Positions 42,690-51,905 of a stretch of DNA of 64,000 nt are shown piece after piece (position 1 is the first letter of the stretch; each line of letters opens with the position of its first letter). A program made the translations under genes and the position numbers. Origin of the DNA: Prorocentrum cordatum (Eukaryota; Sar; Dinophyceae; Prorocentrales; Prorocentraceae). Where the stretch lies: contig CAUYUJ010018649.1 in the NCBI GenBank assembly GCA_963575745.1, forward strand, positions 472,123 to 536,122, in the 5' to 3' direction. The notes under the pieces were generated by a model that searched no databases, was not told where the DNA came from, and was given only the letters and a program-made list of their open reading frames with translations.

Positions 42690-42785
42690 GTACCACCAGA
42701 CTGAAAGCTAAATAAAAAATCAAAAAGGGCTTTTTCTGGCCACGGCGAACCTCGGCCACAAATGGGTTCCCCGACTTAGATGTAA
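42690..42785 (-). other. Protein-like dispersed segment, copy 2
   Basis: The minus strand reads SKSGNPFVAEVRRGQKKPF. It is similar to the segment at 34801-34918, including the DNA word TCGGCCA between conserved blocks. From 42790 to 43420 nothing else was recognised. Confidence 0.4.
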
Positions 42786-43421
42786 GGGGCGGCCTACATC
42801 CCGAGCTTCCCCTGAGCCTAGAACCGTCCTTTTTTAAGCGTTTTGACTGTACCAACCCACCCCAAAGCAACCCGTAGTCACCGTCGGGTTCGTTGATTTC
42901 TGGTGGGGGGGCGCTGCAGAACACTGAGGCAACACGATGGAAGCAACCCAGAATTCGGGGTAGTCCAGGGCCGTCGGGTTGGGTTGAGGTTTCTTGGTCT
43001 GGAGTGAGGAAGAGGCTCGAAAGGCTGGAGTGAAGTCTTTTGTGGAATGTACGGGAGTAACTGCATAGAATACAGAAAGACACGAGGCACACTGGAGAGA
43101 CCCGTGCTGCGAGAAAGCACGTTCCGTTTTCCTTCTACTGGGGCCAAGGCGCGCCCGTCACCTGCGCGCCGGCATGAGTCACGGCCCCTTTTGAATCGAT
43201 ATGGCGGCGCACAAGGGAGTTCAGAGAGAGGCGCAGACGGAGGAGAGGCTGACATGGGCCTGACAACCACAGGCCCTACCGTTCTTGCAGCCGAAACGCC
43301 GCCTCGCCTCAGAAAAAGAAATTCCACGCATGGTAGATACCGTAGCCATCCATGTAGTCCCAATGCGTCTGTGACGCACAGCCAGCACGGCTGCGCGAAC
43401 ACGCGGGCCTCGAGAACATCT

Positions 43422-43616
43422 CTACGAGAGATCCTTGAAGGGATTGTCCGACACAACGTCCATGATGAGATCTCCATAGTTCGCTGCGTCGGGATCCTGC
43501 CTCATTTGATCCATGGAAAACTGCGCGGCTCGACCCAACGATGGTCGCACCGTTGGCCAGTTCACTCCAGGCAACGATTTGCTGCGCTGAGCTCCTTGGC
43601 CCACTGAGGAACTCAT
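43422..43616 (-). CDS. C-terminal segment of the unknown block
   Basis: It reads 64 codons to a stop and includes NWPTVRPSLGRAAQFSMDQM and DAANYGDLIMDVVSDNPF. Polar, helix-forming sequence runs to the end. The upstream methionine is probably internal. No family was recognised. Confidence 0.4.
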   Translation of the reverse strand: MSSSVGQGAQRSKSLPGVNWPTVRPSLGRAAQFSMDQMRQDPDAANYGDLIMDVVSDNPFKDLS

Positions 43617-43953
43617 GCCTCGCGCTTGGGAATCAGCCTGACCTCGAGTCGGCAGGCGGAGTCCTCGGCCTTCTCGTCTGAAAACGCGGGGACACTCGGG
43701 AACGCCGCGGGGATGGCCGGTGCCGCAGGGGACATCCTGACCGCGTGATTCCAGAGCTTATGCCATCCAAAGACTTGCTGCTTCGCCTGCGCCTGACCCC
43801 AGATCTCCCATCGTCGCAGCGTGGATCCAGAGCGCGTCGACGTAAACGCCGCCTTCGGTCTGGCACCACTGCTTGTGGACATGCATCCTGGGATAGCCTG
43901 CGCGACAATTAAGGCCCACCTGCAGCTGGAAACTGCAAGAACACAATTTCATC

Positions 43954-44592
43954 TCAGGGCCCACGTCGGACAACGCATGAACCGTGTAGCGAGCGCAGGA
44001 AACGCGGCAAAATGCTTCTTCGCAGCAAATGCCAAATACGCCTTTGCCGCTCGAAGATCCTGGCTTCAACTCGAACAGACACTTCTTGCTCCAGATTAAA
44101 AACCAGTGCTGTCAAGTTGGCGCCGTGGTAGGCGGCCTCGACATTGGCCTCCTTCTCGCCGAGCTCCTCGTCGCGCTGCGTCTCCCTGGCGTATGTCGTC
44201 GACATATCCATGGCCCACCGGAGTCCAGTTGGATGCGCACTTGGACCTTTCGCATGAGGGCCATCGACTAGCCCTGCGAGATGCCGACGAGTAAGGCGGG
44301 ATCCTTTGGCCACTTGAATCTCCCAAGGTGAGCCTCCCGAAAACAGGCGGCCAAGACCGTCGCAGTGAAAAAGAGCGTCGAGTAGGTGGTCTCTTGTCGC
44401 GTCGGCCTGAGCGGGCGCCTGCCAATTGCGGCTCGTCACCTGGTTGCGAGCAACCTCGTTCATCCGGGGCCATATGTAGGCGTTCCTCCAGCGAGCGCAG
44501 GTGCACTTTTCGTCGGGTCCGGGGAGTATCTCGCCCTTTCTTGCCGGAGACCCCTCCAGTCCTGGAGTAGAGGTGTAGTGGTCGATAGTCAC
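43954..44592 (-). CDS. Unknown block, 212-codon segment
   Basis: The frame is open for 212 codons and contains CTCARWRNAYIWPRMNEVAR, SNPWEIQVAKG-like hydrophobic parts and AANLTALVF-like strands; exact words seen include DHLLDALFHCDGLGRLF and AYHGANLTALVFNLEQEVSV. The last 30 codons become Arg/Leu-rich and probably leave the true frame near 44060, where another frame continues with CSCSFQLQVGLNCRAG. No catalytic motif was recognised. Confidence 0.4.
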   Translation of the reverse strand: MTIDHYTSTPGLEGSPARKGEILPGPDEKCTCARWRNAYIWPRMNEVARNQVTSRNWQAPAQADATRDHLLDALFHCDGLGRLFSGGSPWEIQVAKGSRLTRRHLAGLVDGPHAKGPSAHPTGLRWAMDMSTTYARETQRDEELGEKEANVEAAYHGANLTALVFNLEQEVSVRVEARIFERQRRIWHLLRRSILPRFLRSLHGSCVVRRGP

Positions 44593-44627
44593 CGCGGCCC
44601 TCGTGGCTTCTGGGATGGCCCCTCCCG

Positions 44628-44816
44628 CTAGTGGAGGGTTCTCGATGAATCCTTTTTTAAAAGAATCCCCACAGCGTTTGACAACTCGCCGAGGTCCTCC
44701 GCCAGACGCGCCAGTTCGTCTTCCTCGTCGCTACCGCCCTGAATCCTAATCTGGTCCATAATGCATTCGGGAGCCTTCTCTCTCGCCTCCTTTCGCTGGC
44801 TCCCCCCAGCAGTCAA
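44628..44816 (-). CDS. Unknown block, acidic helical segment
   Basis: It contains MDQIRIQGGSDEEDELARLA and EDLGELSNAVGILLKK, an acidic amphipathic helix. It overlaps the end of the next segment upstream in another frame (44746-45102), so one frameshift or splice lies near 44.75-44.8 kb. Confidence 0.4.
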   Translation of the reverse strand: MTAGGSQRKEAREKAPECIMDQIRIQGGSDEEDELARLAEDLGELSNAVGILLKKDSSRTLH

Positions 44817-45102
44817 CGACGAACTTCTTTCCCCCCCGAGGAATGTGCCATAGGTGCCCGCCGATCTTCGGAAGCCCGTGGAAACTCACGCCAGGGGTGA
44901 TGGCCAGCGCAGATGGGGCCCAGCCAAGAAAATCACTGAATGGCACCCAAATGAACTCTGTCACCGGGCGAGAGTCGGCAAGGTCCTGGATCCCGGTGTC
45001 CACGCACACCTGGAAGTACGCGTAGGCTCGCTCGTCTGCTGCCTTCAAGTATTTCTGCACGATCTCGTACTCGTACGCATTGCACGACTCGATCAGGCCC
45101 AA
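44746..45102 (-). CDS. Unknown block, best-preserved globular segment
   Basis: The 118-codon frame reads CNAYEYEIVQKYLKAADERA, YAYFQVCVDTGIQDLADSRP, FIWVPFSDFLGWAPSALAI and GGHLWHIPRGGKKFVVDCWG. Aromatic and charged residues alternate as in a folded domain, and codons are mostly G/C-ending. A small frame jump near 45110 would link it to AYLSCLAELLTQMVIRH upstream. I do not recognise the fold. The methionine at 45100 is unlikely to be the native start. Confidence 0.5.
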   Translation of the reverse strand: MGLIESCNAYEYEIVQKYLKAADERAYAYFQVCVDTGIQDLADSRPVTEFIWVPFSDFLGWAPSALAITPGVSFHGLPKIGGHLWHIPRGGKKFVVDCWGEPAKGGEREGSRMHYGPD

Positions 45103-45185
45103 GGCGATGCCGAATGACCATTTGCGTCAACAGCTCAGCCAGGCATGACAAGTAGGCTCTCTCGGGCATCGGCGCTGCACGGCCA

Positions 45186-45785
45186 TCATCTCCGAAAAAG
45201 AATCGTGAAAAAAATCGCGTCGGGGCTCGGGTCCATCGCGTCCAGCTGAACACGGCTCTTCGATGCCAGGTCGTACATCACGTCGCCAGTAGGCCAGCAC
45301 CCGCACTTTGCGAGCTCGCTTGGCTCGTCATTCATCGCCTCCGCTTGCTTCCCCATCACTTGCTTCATCTGCAGGATATTATCCCTCACCGCCGTCGCGA
45401 TGTAGAGCAGTGGCTGCATGCGTGCTGGTAGGAGGTCTGGTAGCTTGACGAGGTCGCCCGCGTTGATCCAGGAATGGCAAGTGCCTCCGGCAGGGGATCC
45501 CAGGACATGAACATCCTGATACACCACCTCGCCCCGAAAACGATGCTGCAACCCCTTCACCTCGGGATGTCCCAAGAGGAGGAAGCCGCAATTCTTGCGA
45601 AGTGGGATCGCGGTCTTGCCGCCAGGAATCCCCGCCAGGCTGCCCAGAAAGATGCGCAGCGCAACTCCTTCTTCACGCCCCCACACTTGCCGCGCACCTA
45701 GCAGCGAAGTCAATGTCCAGGTTCCGCTTGCGGGCAACATCCAAGCCCCTCCGATCGATTTGCCCCCCTGGGGCGGCAACCACAT
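45186..45785 (-). CDS. Unknown block, 199-codon segment
   Basis: It contains IPLRKNCGFLLLGHPEVKGL, VVYQDVHVLGSPAGGTCHSW and LLYIATAVRDNILQMKQVMG. The mid-part (about residues 55-195) looks coding; the first 50 residues are less convincing. It ends FFTILFRR and a stop just before a frame change near 45190. No motif was identified. Confidence 0.45.
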   Translation of the reverse strand: MWLPPQGGKSIGGAWMLPASGTWTLTSLLGARQVWGREEGVALRIFLGSLAGIPGGKTAIPLRKNCGFLLLGHPEVKGLQHRFRGEVVYQDVHVLGSPAGGTCHSWINAGDLVKLPDLLPARMQPLLYIATAVRDNILQMKQVMGKQAEAMNDEPSELAKCGCWPTGDVMYDLASKSRVQLDAMDPSPDAIFFTILFRR

Positions 45786-46393
45786 TCGAGCGCTTCATCT
45801 TGGAACTTCGACGATGGACCAGGACGCCGATATTGTCGTGATCGTCGGGGAACAGGACGCGGGCGCCGACGGTCCCGACGCGCCTCGGCCGTGGGGGGAG
45901 CGGCCCGTCCTCCTCGGCTGTCTGTCCGGCTGTAACCTCAGCTATCCCCTGGGCGGCGCCGTCAGCGAGGCACGCGTTGACGCGAAGACGCTGTGCTCCA
46001 GTCGCAAGTATTTTGGTTCCTCTCGCCGATGGAGCTTCACCCTCCGGCATCTCTGGGAGCGGCCCTGGAAAGTATTTTCCTTGTGTTTCTAATGTTGACC
46101 AGGGCCGCGGCGGCGACCTTCCTCTCCGCGCAGCCATCGCAGGGCGCGTTGCGCTGTTGCGGGAAATTGCCGCCGTAGCTGTCGTCGTCAGATGTGCGCC
46201 AGGTTGTCCACCGCGGGGTGAGATTCTTCCTGCGCGGCATCTCCCCCCTGCTCGTCGTCGCCTCGATCGAGCCCTCGTCCTCGACCTCCCCGGCCTGCCC
46301 AGCCCGGCGCTTGGTCTTCTTATTCTGGCGGCGCCTGCGATGCTTATCCCTGCTTGCTTGGACGGCCTCCTCGGCCGTCTGTCGAGTCCGCAT
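45673..46393 (-). CDS. Unknown block, basic low-complexity segments
   Basis: Two overlapping frames are open here. 46393-46037 carries DKHRRRRQNKKTKRR, which resembles a nuclear-localisation signal, then an acidic EVEDEGSIEA stretch. 46137-45673 reads GTVGARVLFPDDHDNIGVLV in its middle. A frame change near 46.04 kb probably joins them. Confidence 0.35.
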
Positions 46394-46429
46394 GGAACGC
46401 GGCGCGCGGCCTAGGCTCTGCTGGGTCGG

Positions 46430-47265
46430 TTAATGAAATCCCTTCGGCGCGCCCACTGAAACCCCGGGTCCGCCGCCATGCTGAGGCGGCTCTTCTTGTC
46501 GCCCAAGGCGCGCCTCATCCTCTGGGGTCGATTCCGGAGCTGCTTCCTGGAGTAGCGGCTCTAAGAGGCCCAGGTGTGGAAATTAAGAGGGGGCTGCGCG
46601 AGCTGGTGGATTGCGGCAAACTGGATGCGCAGCATCTCCGAGAGCGCCGCGAACACGCGGAGAAAGGTCGGCAGCCCCTCAGCTTAGTCTGAGGGGCCTG
46701 CAGTCTCTGGGTCGAGCACCTTGGCGCCCACGCGCTCCAACCCCTCGAATTGACGTCGGGCGTAGACGAGTCCGTCGTCCGCCTCGCCGCGCTGCTTGAT
46801 CAAGGCCACCATGGTCTGCTGCAGGTCGAGGCACCGACGCAGCTTGACCTGTTGGATTCCCGCTCGAGGCTCGTCTCCCGCGCCCTGCAGCTGGACAATC
46901 CGCTGCCGCCGGCACTGTGACCAACCGTCAGCGCGACGCGTCCTGCGAAGCACCTGGCCCAAACGACGCACTTCCAGCTCGGGGTTCTGAATCGTGACCA
47001 TGAAGAATGCACTGTGCGCTTTGAGGTGATGGATATTTGGCACCGAGTGGGATGGCATCCACTCCCCGGGCCTCCTCAGGAGGGCTCGAGGCGGTTGACG
47101 TACTCCTCGAGGGCCTTGTTGAAGTCGTCCACGCGGCGGACCTTCTTCTCCTTCTCGTCTCTGCGGTCGATGATCTTCTTGTCCAAGCCCGCCGCCCCCC
47201 CATTTCTCTTCTTCTCGGCCCCGGATGACAGGGCCCCCGCGTCGGTGGCCCCCCTGCGAGCGCAA
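46430..47265 (-). CDS. Unknown block, N-terminal helical segments
   Basis: From about 47200 to 47080 one frame reads AAGLDKKIIDRRDEKEKKVR and RVDDFNKALEEYVNRLEPS, a charged coiled-coil-like helix. From 47030 to 46684 another reads FFMVTIQNPELEVRRLGQVL and LDLQQTMVALIKQRGEAD, then ends. A third, without a start codon, continues at 46.67-46.5 kb with FLRVFAALSEMLRIQFAAIH. Upstream (47.27-48.03 kb) frames are Pro/Arg-rich and doubtful. Confidence 0.4.
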
Positions 47266-47859
47266 TTCACGACATCGCTACCGCCGCCGTCTTGGACGAC
47301 GATGCCTCGGCCACTGGAATCGAGGCGGCCCAGAGGTGCGGCGCGCGCGTCTGTGTCCCTGCGCTGATCGTCGCGCAGCTCCTCGTCGACATCCGCAGGT
47401 CTCGCGCCGCCAGCGCCCATGGGATCTTGAGAGTCCGAGTCGGGGCGAGTCTCCTCCAGGGTCCTCCGAAGAAAGTCCCGGGCGCTCTCGCGCACCTCGC
47501 CTGCTCCTCGTCCTGCTTGAAGGTCGCGATAAAGAGACGCGCAGGGGCGATCTTCAGGAGGCGCCGCTGGGGCGGAGCTGCGCGGGGCAGCCCGCGGGGT
47601 CGTCGGCCGACGGGGCCGCCGAACCGCCTGCGACACCGCCCATCTTGTCATCGTGGCCCCCGCAGCCGTGGAAGATGTCGCCCGTGGCGTCGCCCGTGAA
47701 ACTGACCCGCTCACCCTGTTCTCCTCCGGAGACGGCACGGGCGTCGAGTAGATGCACCACCAGAGGCCCAGGCCGTGGAAGCATGGTTCAGAAAGTGGGA
47801 GACATCCTGGCCACAAAACTAAAAATCCGCAGATCCGGCGCGCGAGTTTGAAAGGGGAG

Positions 47860-48200
47860 GGGTGGGGTGACCAGGGTGGCTCTGCCGGGGTAGGGGAGAG
47901 GGTCCGGCGGCGCGGGTTCCGGCGGCGCGGGGCGGGGGGGGGGCTGTCCCCCGTTCCGCCTGTGGACGCGGAGAATTGATGGAAGGGGGGGGGGGGGCGG
48001 TGGCCGGGGTGGCTCAGCTGGGGCGGGGGCAAGGAGGATGGGGGCCCAGTGGCGCGGGCCCCGGCGGCGTCGGGCGGGGGGTCGGCCCCCCGCCCCGCCT
48101 GCGGACAGAGGGAAATCGGGGAAGAGGAAGGGGGGTCCGGTGGCGCGGGTTCCGATGGCGCGGGGAAGGGGGTCCGTGGCGCGTGAGTTCGAAGGGGCCT
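47860..48200. repeat. G-rich tandem duplication, unit about 140-150 bp
   Basis: GGCGCGGGTTCCGGCGGCGC, CCCCGTTCCGCCTGTGGACG and GGGGTGGCTC blocks recur about 140-150 bp apart with substitutions. G runs of 8-12 are frequent on the plus strand. Stretches could form quadruplexes. Confidence 0.7.
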
Positions 48201-48429
48201 CAGCTACAGCCTCGAGGTTGAGCTTCATCCTCTGGGGGGGGGCCGGGGCGGCACTGCCGGGGAAGAAAGGGGGGGGGGAAGGGGGGGGGCGCGCGCGCGC
48301 GGGGCAACGTTTGTCCGCGCACGCGAGAGGGGAATCGGGGAAAGACGGAGAGAGAAGTGGAACGAGACAAAAGTGGAAAACGGGAGACAACTGGGGGGGA
48401 GACGAAGATGGCGGTACAAAATCTCCTTT

Positions 48430-48660
48430 GTTGCGGCGCATGTGCGTGCGCGTGCGTTTGCGCGGAGTGCGCGGCGCGTGCATGTGCGCGCGTTGCCGGA
48501 GTGTGCATGTGCATGTGCATGCGAAGGTGGCGCGCGTGTGTGAATGTGGTGCGCGCGTGCGCCTGTGGGTGTGCGTTGTGCGCGCGCGCGTGCGTGCGTG
48601 CGCGCGCGCGTGCGCGCGCGATGTCTGCGAGCGTGCGCGCGCGTCTGTCGGCGACGCGTC
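48430..48660. repeat. Alternating purine-pyrimidine GC/GT tract
   Basis: GTGCGCGCG, TGCATGTGCATGTGCATG and GCGTGCGTGCGTGCGCGCGC words run for about 230 bp with few breaks. Such sequence favours left-handed DNA. Cys/Val/Ala frames through it are artefacts. Confidence 0.85.
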
Positions 48661-49058
48661 GCCGCCCAGTCTGGGAGGCGCCCCGAGCTACCCAGATCAG
48701 CGGCACGGGCCGAAGGCCACTACAATCGCAAGCTGTAAACGGCGGCACATGTGACAACAAGCTGACACATCCACTGCGCGACGAAAACAATCCATAATAT
48801 GACACATCGAAAGATATGGGTCGGATACAGGTCGGGAAGAAGGGGTGGAACGTTTCGGAGACGCTCGAGAGGAGGTCGCATTCGGCGGAAGAATATGATT
48901 CGACATGTTCGGCCTCGGATGGAGTGTACCGGTAGCAAAACTATGTGCTGTTATGATTTTCATCTCCTCCTTGTCCCAATCGTTCGTATTTCCGCCGTCT
49001 GCATTAGTTGTAGGGGGGTCGCGCGCTTTCTTCAAACTGCGTCAAACACTCTGCAGGG

Positions 49059-49457
49059 TTAAGTTCGCGCGGCAATTAACGCATACTGACCGCCGAGTTT
49101 CTCGAAGGAACCCCGAATCAGTGCTATCTCTAAGGCAGCTCGCTCCTCGGTCGATTTGAACTGTTCCCGATTGATACAGTCGCACACGAATTTCGCTTCG
49201 GTCATGGTGATAATGTCCAGGTCGGGAGTTTGCTCCATGATTGTCGTCGCTCGGACTTCTCGGTGCATAGTGTGTCGATCTCGGAGCTCGCATCGATAAC
49301 CTTTCAAGGTAAGAAGCCACGAGGTAACCCACTCGGCCTCTGCCAAACCCTCGGACATGGCATTGCCATCCACCGCCAAAGTAGAGCCCCCAGCACGCCC
49401 AGTTTTTTGTGGGTATGCCAAGTCAGAAATACCGGCATCAGCTTCCTTTCCCGCCAA
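49059..49457 (-). pseudogene. Copia-type RNase H domain
   Basis: The 132-codon frame reads GISDLAYPQKTGRAGGSTLA, VDGNAMSEGLAEAEWVTSWL, ITMTEAKFVCDCINREQF and ERAALEIALIRGSFEKLGGQ. Order and spacing match the RNase H of dinoflagellate copia elements: an A-E-x-x-A-x-x-E region, a strand ending in a catalytic acid, and an A-L-E/D-I helix. The expected D-S/A-K acid is replaced by Glu in TEAK, which may be a substitution. The next block (R-W-V-P-x-x-x-N-P-A-D) lies in another frame and is degraded. Confidence 0.7.
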
Positions 49458-49789
49458 AGGATCTGTCCGCGGCGCGGATCATGGTGCCTGTCTGAAAGCG
49501 ACTTCGCCCCGCAACCTCGAGGTCTAGTCCGCAATCGCACAGGGCGACCATACGAACACGAGAAATGGCATGTATTTGATGGCGATAGTGGCGTCTTGAG
49601 GCGCCGCAGTGCAGCATTTACCTGTATAGTGTTTTTCACCTTGGAAATGCAGAGTGCTGCGCAGGAGAGATGCATTCCCCGAGCCGTTGGGCATGACTTT
49701 TCGGCATGTCGAATTGAGTGGATTCTTGCGGCGCCCCTGTGGGAGACTGATAGGTCGAGCTCGTCCTCCGAGGCACAGCGCCATGAAAA

Positions 49790-50525
49790 CATGCAAAGTA
49801 GAAATTTATGCGTTGCCGCAAAGTGCGGCCGACGTACTCAGTAACGCCCTCCATGAGCTCAGTCCATTTTCCGAAAGTGAACCGCTCCCGAAGGCGAGAA
49901 ATGGCATCGACAAATCTATCTCCAACGCCGTCTCCGAACAAATCATACGTTTCGATACCAGCGAGACCCGGAAATTGTTCGGGGCGTCCGCCAAGAGTCT
50001 CGCACATAAGCATGACACGGGCTGCCGGAGACGGCGAGCGAAGCCACTCCTTGAAGGCAGTCAGACGACTTCTGCGCCAGCCTGGATGGCCGGTAACAAA
50101 TCGATGAACTCCTGTCCGTAGTTTAATTACCAACAATTCGCCTGGGTCCTCGCCAGTAATGCCGCCCGCCAGGGGTAATGCAAGAAGAAGTTCTTCCCGC
50201 TGATTTCGGAGTCTCTGAGTGACGGCCGACTTGACGTCGCCCACCCAAGCTTTAGCATTCATTGACGGAAGACAGACACTGTAGAACAAGAGGTACGTCT
50301 GACGTCGAAGGCATGCGATGTCGGGCCATGAGCGATTTGGCGTCATAATTCTTTGGGGCAGCAGGATAATCGAGCTTGTTGTCGCAATCGGCTCCTGTAT
50401 CTTTCCATGCGCCGTACCATCGATCAGGAATGATTCGTTTAAGAAATTGGCGGTTGATTTCGGCCGATTTGCATCCTGGGGCCGATGTTGCGTCCTCCAT
50501 TGCTTCTTGACGCTCACGAGGCCCG
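49790..50525 (-). pseudogene. Copia-type reverse transcriptase domain, frameshifted
   Basis: One frame (50.5-50.26 kb) reads KRIIPDRWYGAWKDTGADCD, AKSLMARHRM and STSDVPLVLQCLSS, the N-terminal strand and helix region. After a shift near 50260 a second frame reads AKAWVGDVKSAV (GD near 50235-50241), then GITGEDPGELLVIKLRTGVH and IETYDLFGDGVGDRFVDAI. The block that should hold the paired catalytic aspartates reads Y-D (49939-49953), so one Asp is lost. It ends FTFGKWTELMEGVTEYVGRT. Family role: copying element RNA into DNA inside virus-like particles. Confidence 0.75.
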
Positions 50526-50530
50526 GCGAG

Positions 50531-51075
50531 GGCCCCCTGAGACGGCAAACTGCCAACATCAGCCCGCCCCGATGTTTGGGGAACGTCAGATCGCTGGGGC
50601 CCCAAAGTTCTGTCTGCGTAATTTTTCGAGCCGGCTCGATGTGCGAGGGCCCCAGGCGACCGAAGCCGGGCGAAGACGCCCGGGGGGAAGGAAGCACTGC
50701 TGCGTCGCGCCCAGCTCTCGGGGAGCTGGCGCCCTGTGACTGCGGGCGCTGCGGGAGCAGCCGGCTGGCCTCCACCGGTCCAGGGGGACACAAGTGAAAC
50801 AGCACAAAACGCGGGGGTCCCCAGGATTGCGTAGAGAGCAGAACAGCCACCCCCACAGTAAGCACCCCGACATGCGAAGCCGTTTAGCAAGCGTGCCCAA
50901 GGAATAAATCGAACAGGGCAGGGCTCTTCCGTAAACGCCCAGGGCCGTTGAGTGAACGCCAATTATCGGTGTCGGGATGGTTTTCCTGATGAATGCGTTT
51001 TCATAATTATTTCTTGGATGCTCCTGTTCCCAGCCAGTTCCTGCATTCCGCATTCTCTTATGACGATCAGACTCG
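50531..51075. other. No recognisable gene upstream of the copia relic
   Basis: The long minus frames that continue the copia frames here are Gly/Pro/Arg-rich and do not resemble integrase or gag. No LTR end was recognised. Confidence 0.45.
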
Positions 51076-51079
51076 ACTT

Positions 51080-51275
51080 GCGTAAAGGAAAAACCGCGTA
51101 AACATATACTGTTGACGATCCGCGCGGGTTTCTTGGCTCTGCGCCGAAACCCCCTCCCTGGCGCGCGGAGCGCGCCAGGGGCGGCGCAGGAGGCGCCGCC
51201 AGGGGGGGGACCAGCGCCAATTCAACAAATCCACGCGGAACTCCGAAAGTCTATGTTCATGCCGTCTGCTGTTCT
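51080..51275. repeat. FB-1 foldback, copy 5
   Basis: GATCCGCGCGGGTTTCTTGG and, inverted, CAACAAATCCACGCGGAACT form the arms. The centre CGCGCGGAGCGCGCCAGG then GGCGCCGCCAGG is the GC core. Outer arms include AACATATACT and the complement of AGTCTATGTT. Confidence 0.8.
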
Positions 51276-51465
51276 TCGACTGTGTGTGTCGACTTCTCCC
51301 TCCCGAACTCCTCCAGGTTGCGCGTGGAGCCCTTCTCCACCTCGGCGCGGTGGGAGCGGGCCCGGCTGGCGAGGGGGAGGGGGGGGCCGAGCAGCCCAAG
51401 AAGCAGGCAGGGCGAGAGAGGGGCCGGCGGCCGAGGGCAGATGGCCCGCGCAGGAAGCATCTGGG

Positions 51466-51550
51466 CTTAGGTCGGGCCTGTCCCCCCACAGGGGGATCTT
51501 GGGCAAAAAATTAGCATGACTCAAGAACTACTCAAAAGATGCCAAACAAT

Positions 51551-51611
<61 letters not shown>

Positions 51612-51672
51612 GGCCCCAACTAATTTTTACTATTTTTGAATATCCCCCCTGTAGAGGGACAGGCCCGACTTA
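51466..51672. mobile_element. MITE-B copy 3, with internal (CAA)n
   Basis: The ends CTTAGGTCGGGCCTGTCCCC and GGGACAGGCCCGACTTA are inverted. Flanks CATCTGGG and AATCTGTG agree at 6 of 8 bases. About 22 CAA units (51546-51611) sit in the interior and are absent from the other copies. Confidence 0.9.
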
Positions 51673-51689
51673 AATCTGTGCGAGAAAGA

Positions 51690-51855
51690 GACTTGGCGGC
51701 GCGCAGAGGGGGGTGGGGGGAGGGGGTCAAGCTTCTTAGACAGAAGGCTGCTTCTTGGAAGGCGCCGGCCCTGTCTACAGATTTAGGGCGGGCGCCTTCC
51801 AAGAAGCAGCCTTCTTTCCAAGAAGCCTTCCCCACTTCCCCCACCGGCCAGCGCC
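51690..51855. repeat. Foldback element FB-3, copy 1 (perfect 25-bp inner arms)
   Basis: 51742-51766 (AGAAGGCTGCTTCTTGGAAG then GCGCC) is exactly complementary to 51791-51815. Outer arms are G-rich (GGGGGGTGGGGGGAGGGGG) and C-rich (CCCCACTTCCCCCACC). The layout resembles FB-2 with a different core word. Confidence 0.85.
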
Positions 51856-51905
51856 GATACAAGAAATGAACGCGGATTTCAGAAAGTGTATGTTTACAGT
51901 CGGGC
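51856..51905. repeat. FB-1 right-half fragment
   Basis: CAGCGCCGATACAAGAAATG then AACGCGGATTTCAGAAAGTG matches the right arm. Another half lies at 52440-52500 (CGCCGGAGGCGCCGCC...). From 51905 to 53315 no gene was recognised; 52790-52920 is CCGA-rich. Confidence 0.7.

Larger units (their letters stand above)
43422..47870 (-). pseudogene. Unrecognised multi-segment coding block (gene or element relic)
   Basis: Several adjacent minus-strand segments read like real protein, with charged, hydrophobic and aromatic residues mixed and codons mainly G/C-ending. They sit in different frames. In order: a basic, helical N-terminal part (47.27-46.68 kb), a Lys/Arg-rich part (46.39-46.04 kb), two globular parts (45.79-45.19 and 45.10-44.75 kb), an acidic helix (44.82-44.63 kb), a long segment (44.59-43.95 kb) and a C-terminal end with stop (43.62-43.42 kb). 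The frame changes could be introns, decay or sequencing indels. No known domain was recognised. Continuous coding flavour over more than 4 kb suggests one large protein. Confidence 0.5.
48940..50530 (-). mobile_element. Decayed Ty1/copia-type retrotransposon pol (RT and RNase H)
   Basis: On the minus strand a copia-type reverse transcriptase (50.5-49.8 kb) is followed by a connection region and an RNase H domain (49.46-49.06 kb), the order specific to copia pol. Integrase, protease and LTRs were not found. At least three frame changes are needed to read it through, so it is a pseudogene. The tail to about 48940 keeps a similar reading. Confidence 0.75.

Noticed and set aside
48357-48800. Cys/Ala/Arg-rich frame resembling a small cysteine-rich protein
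   Set aside because: The cysteines come from the GTGCGTGCG alternating tract.
48940-51000. LTRs for the copia relic
   Set aside because: No pair of direct long repeats was found around the pol sequence by eye.
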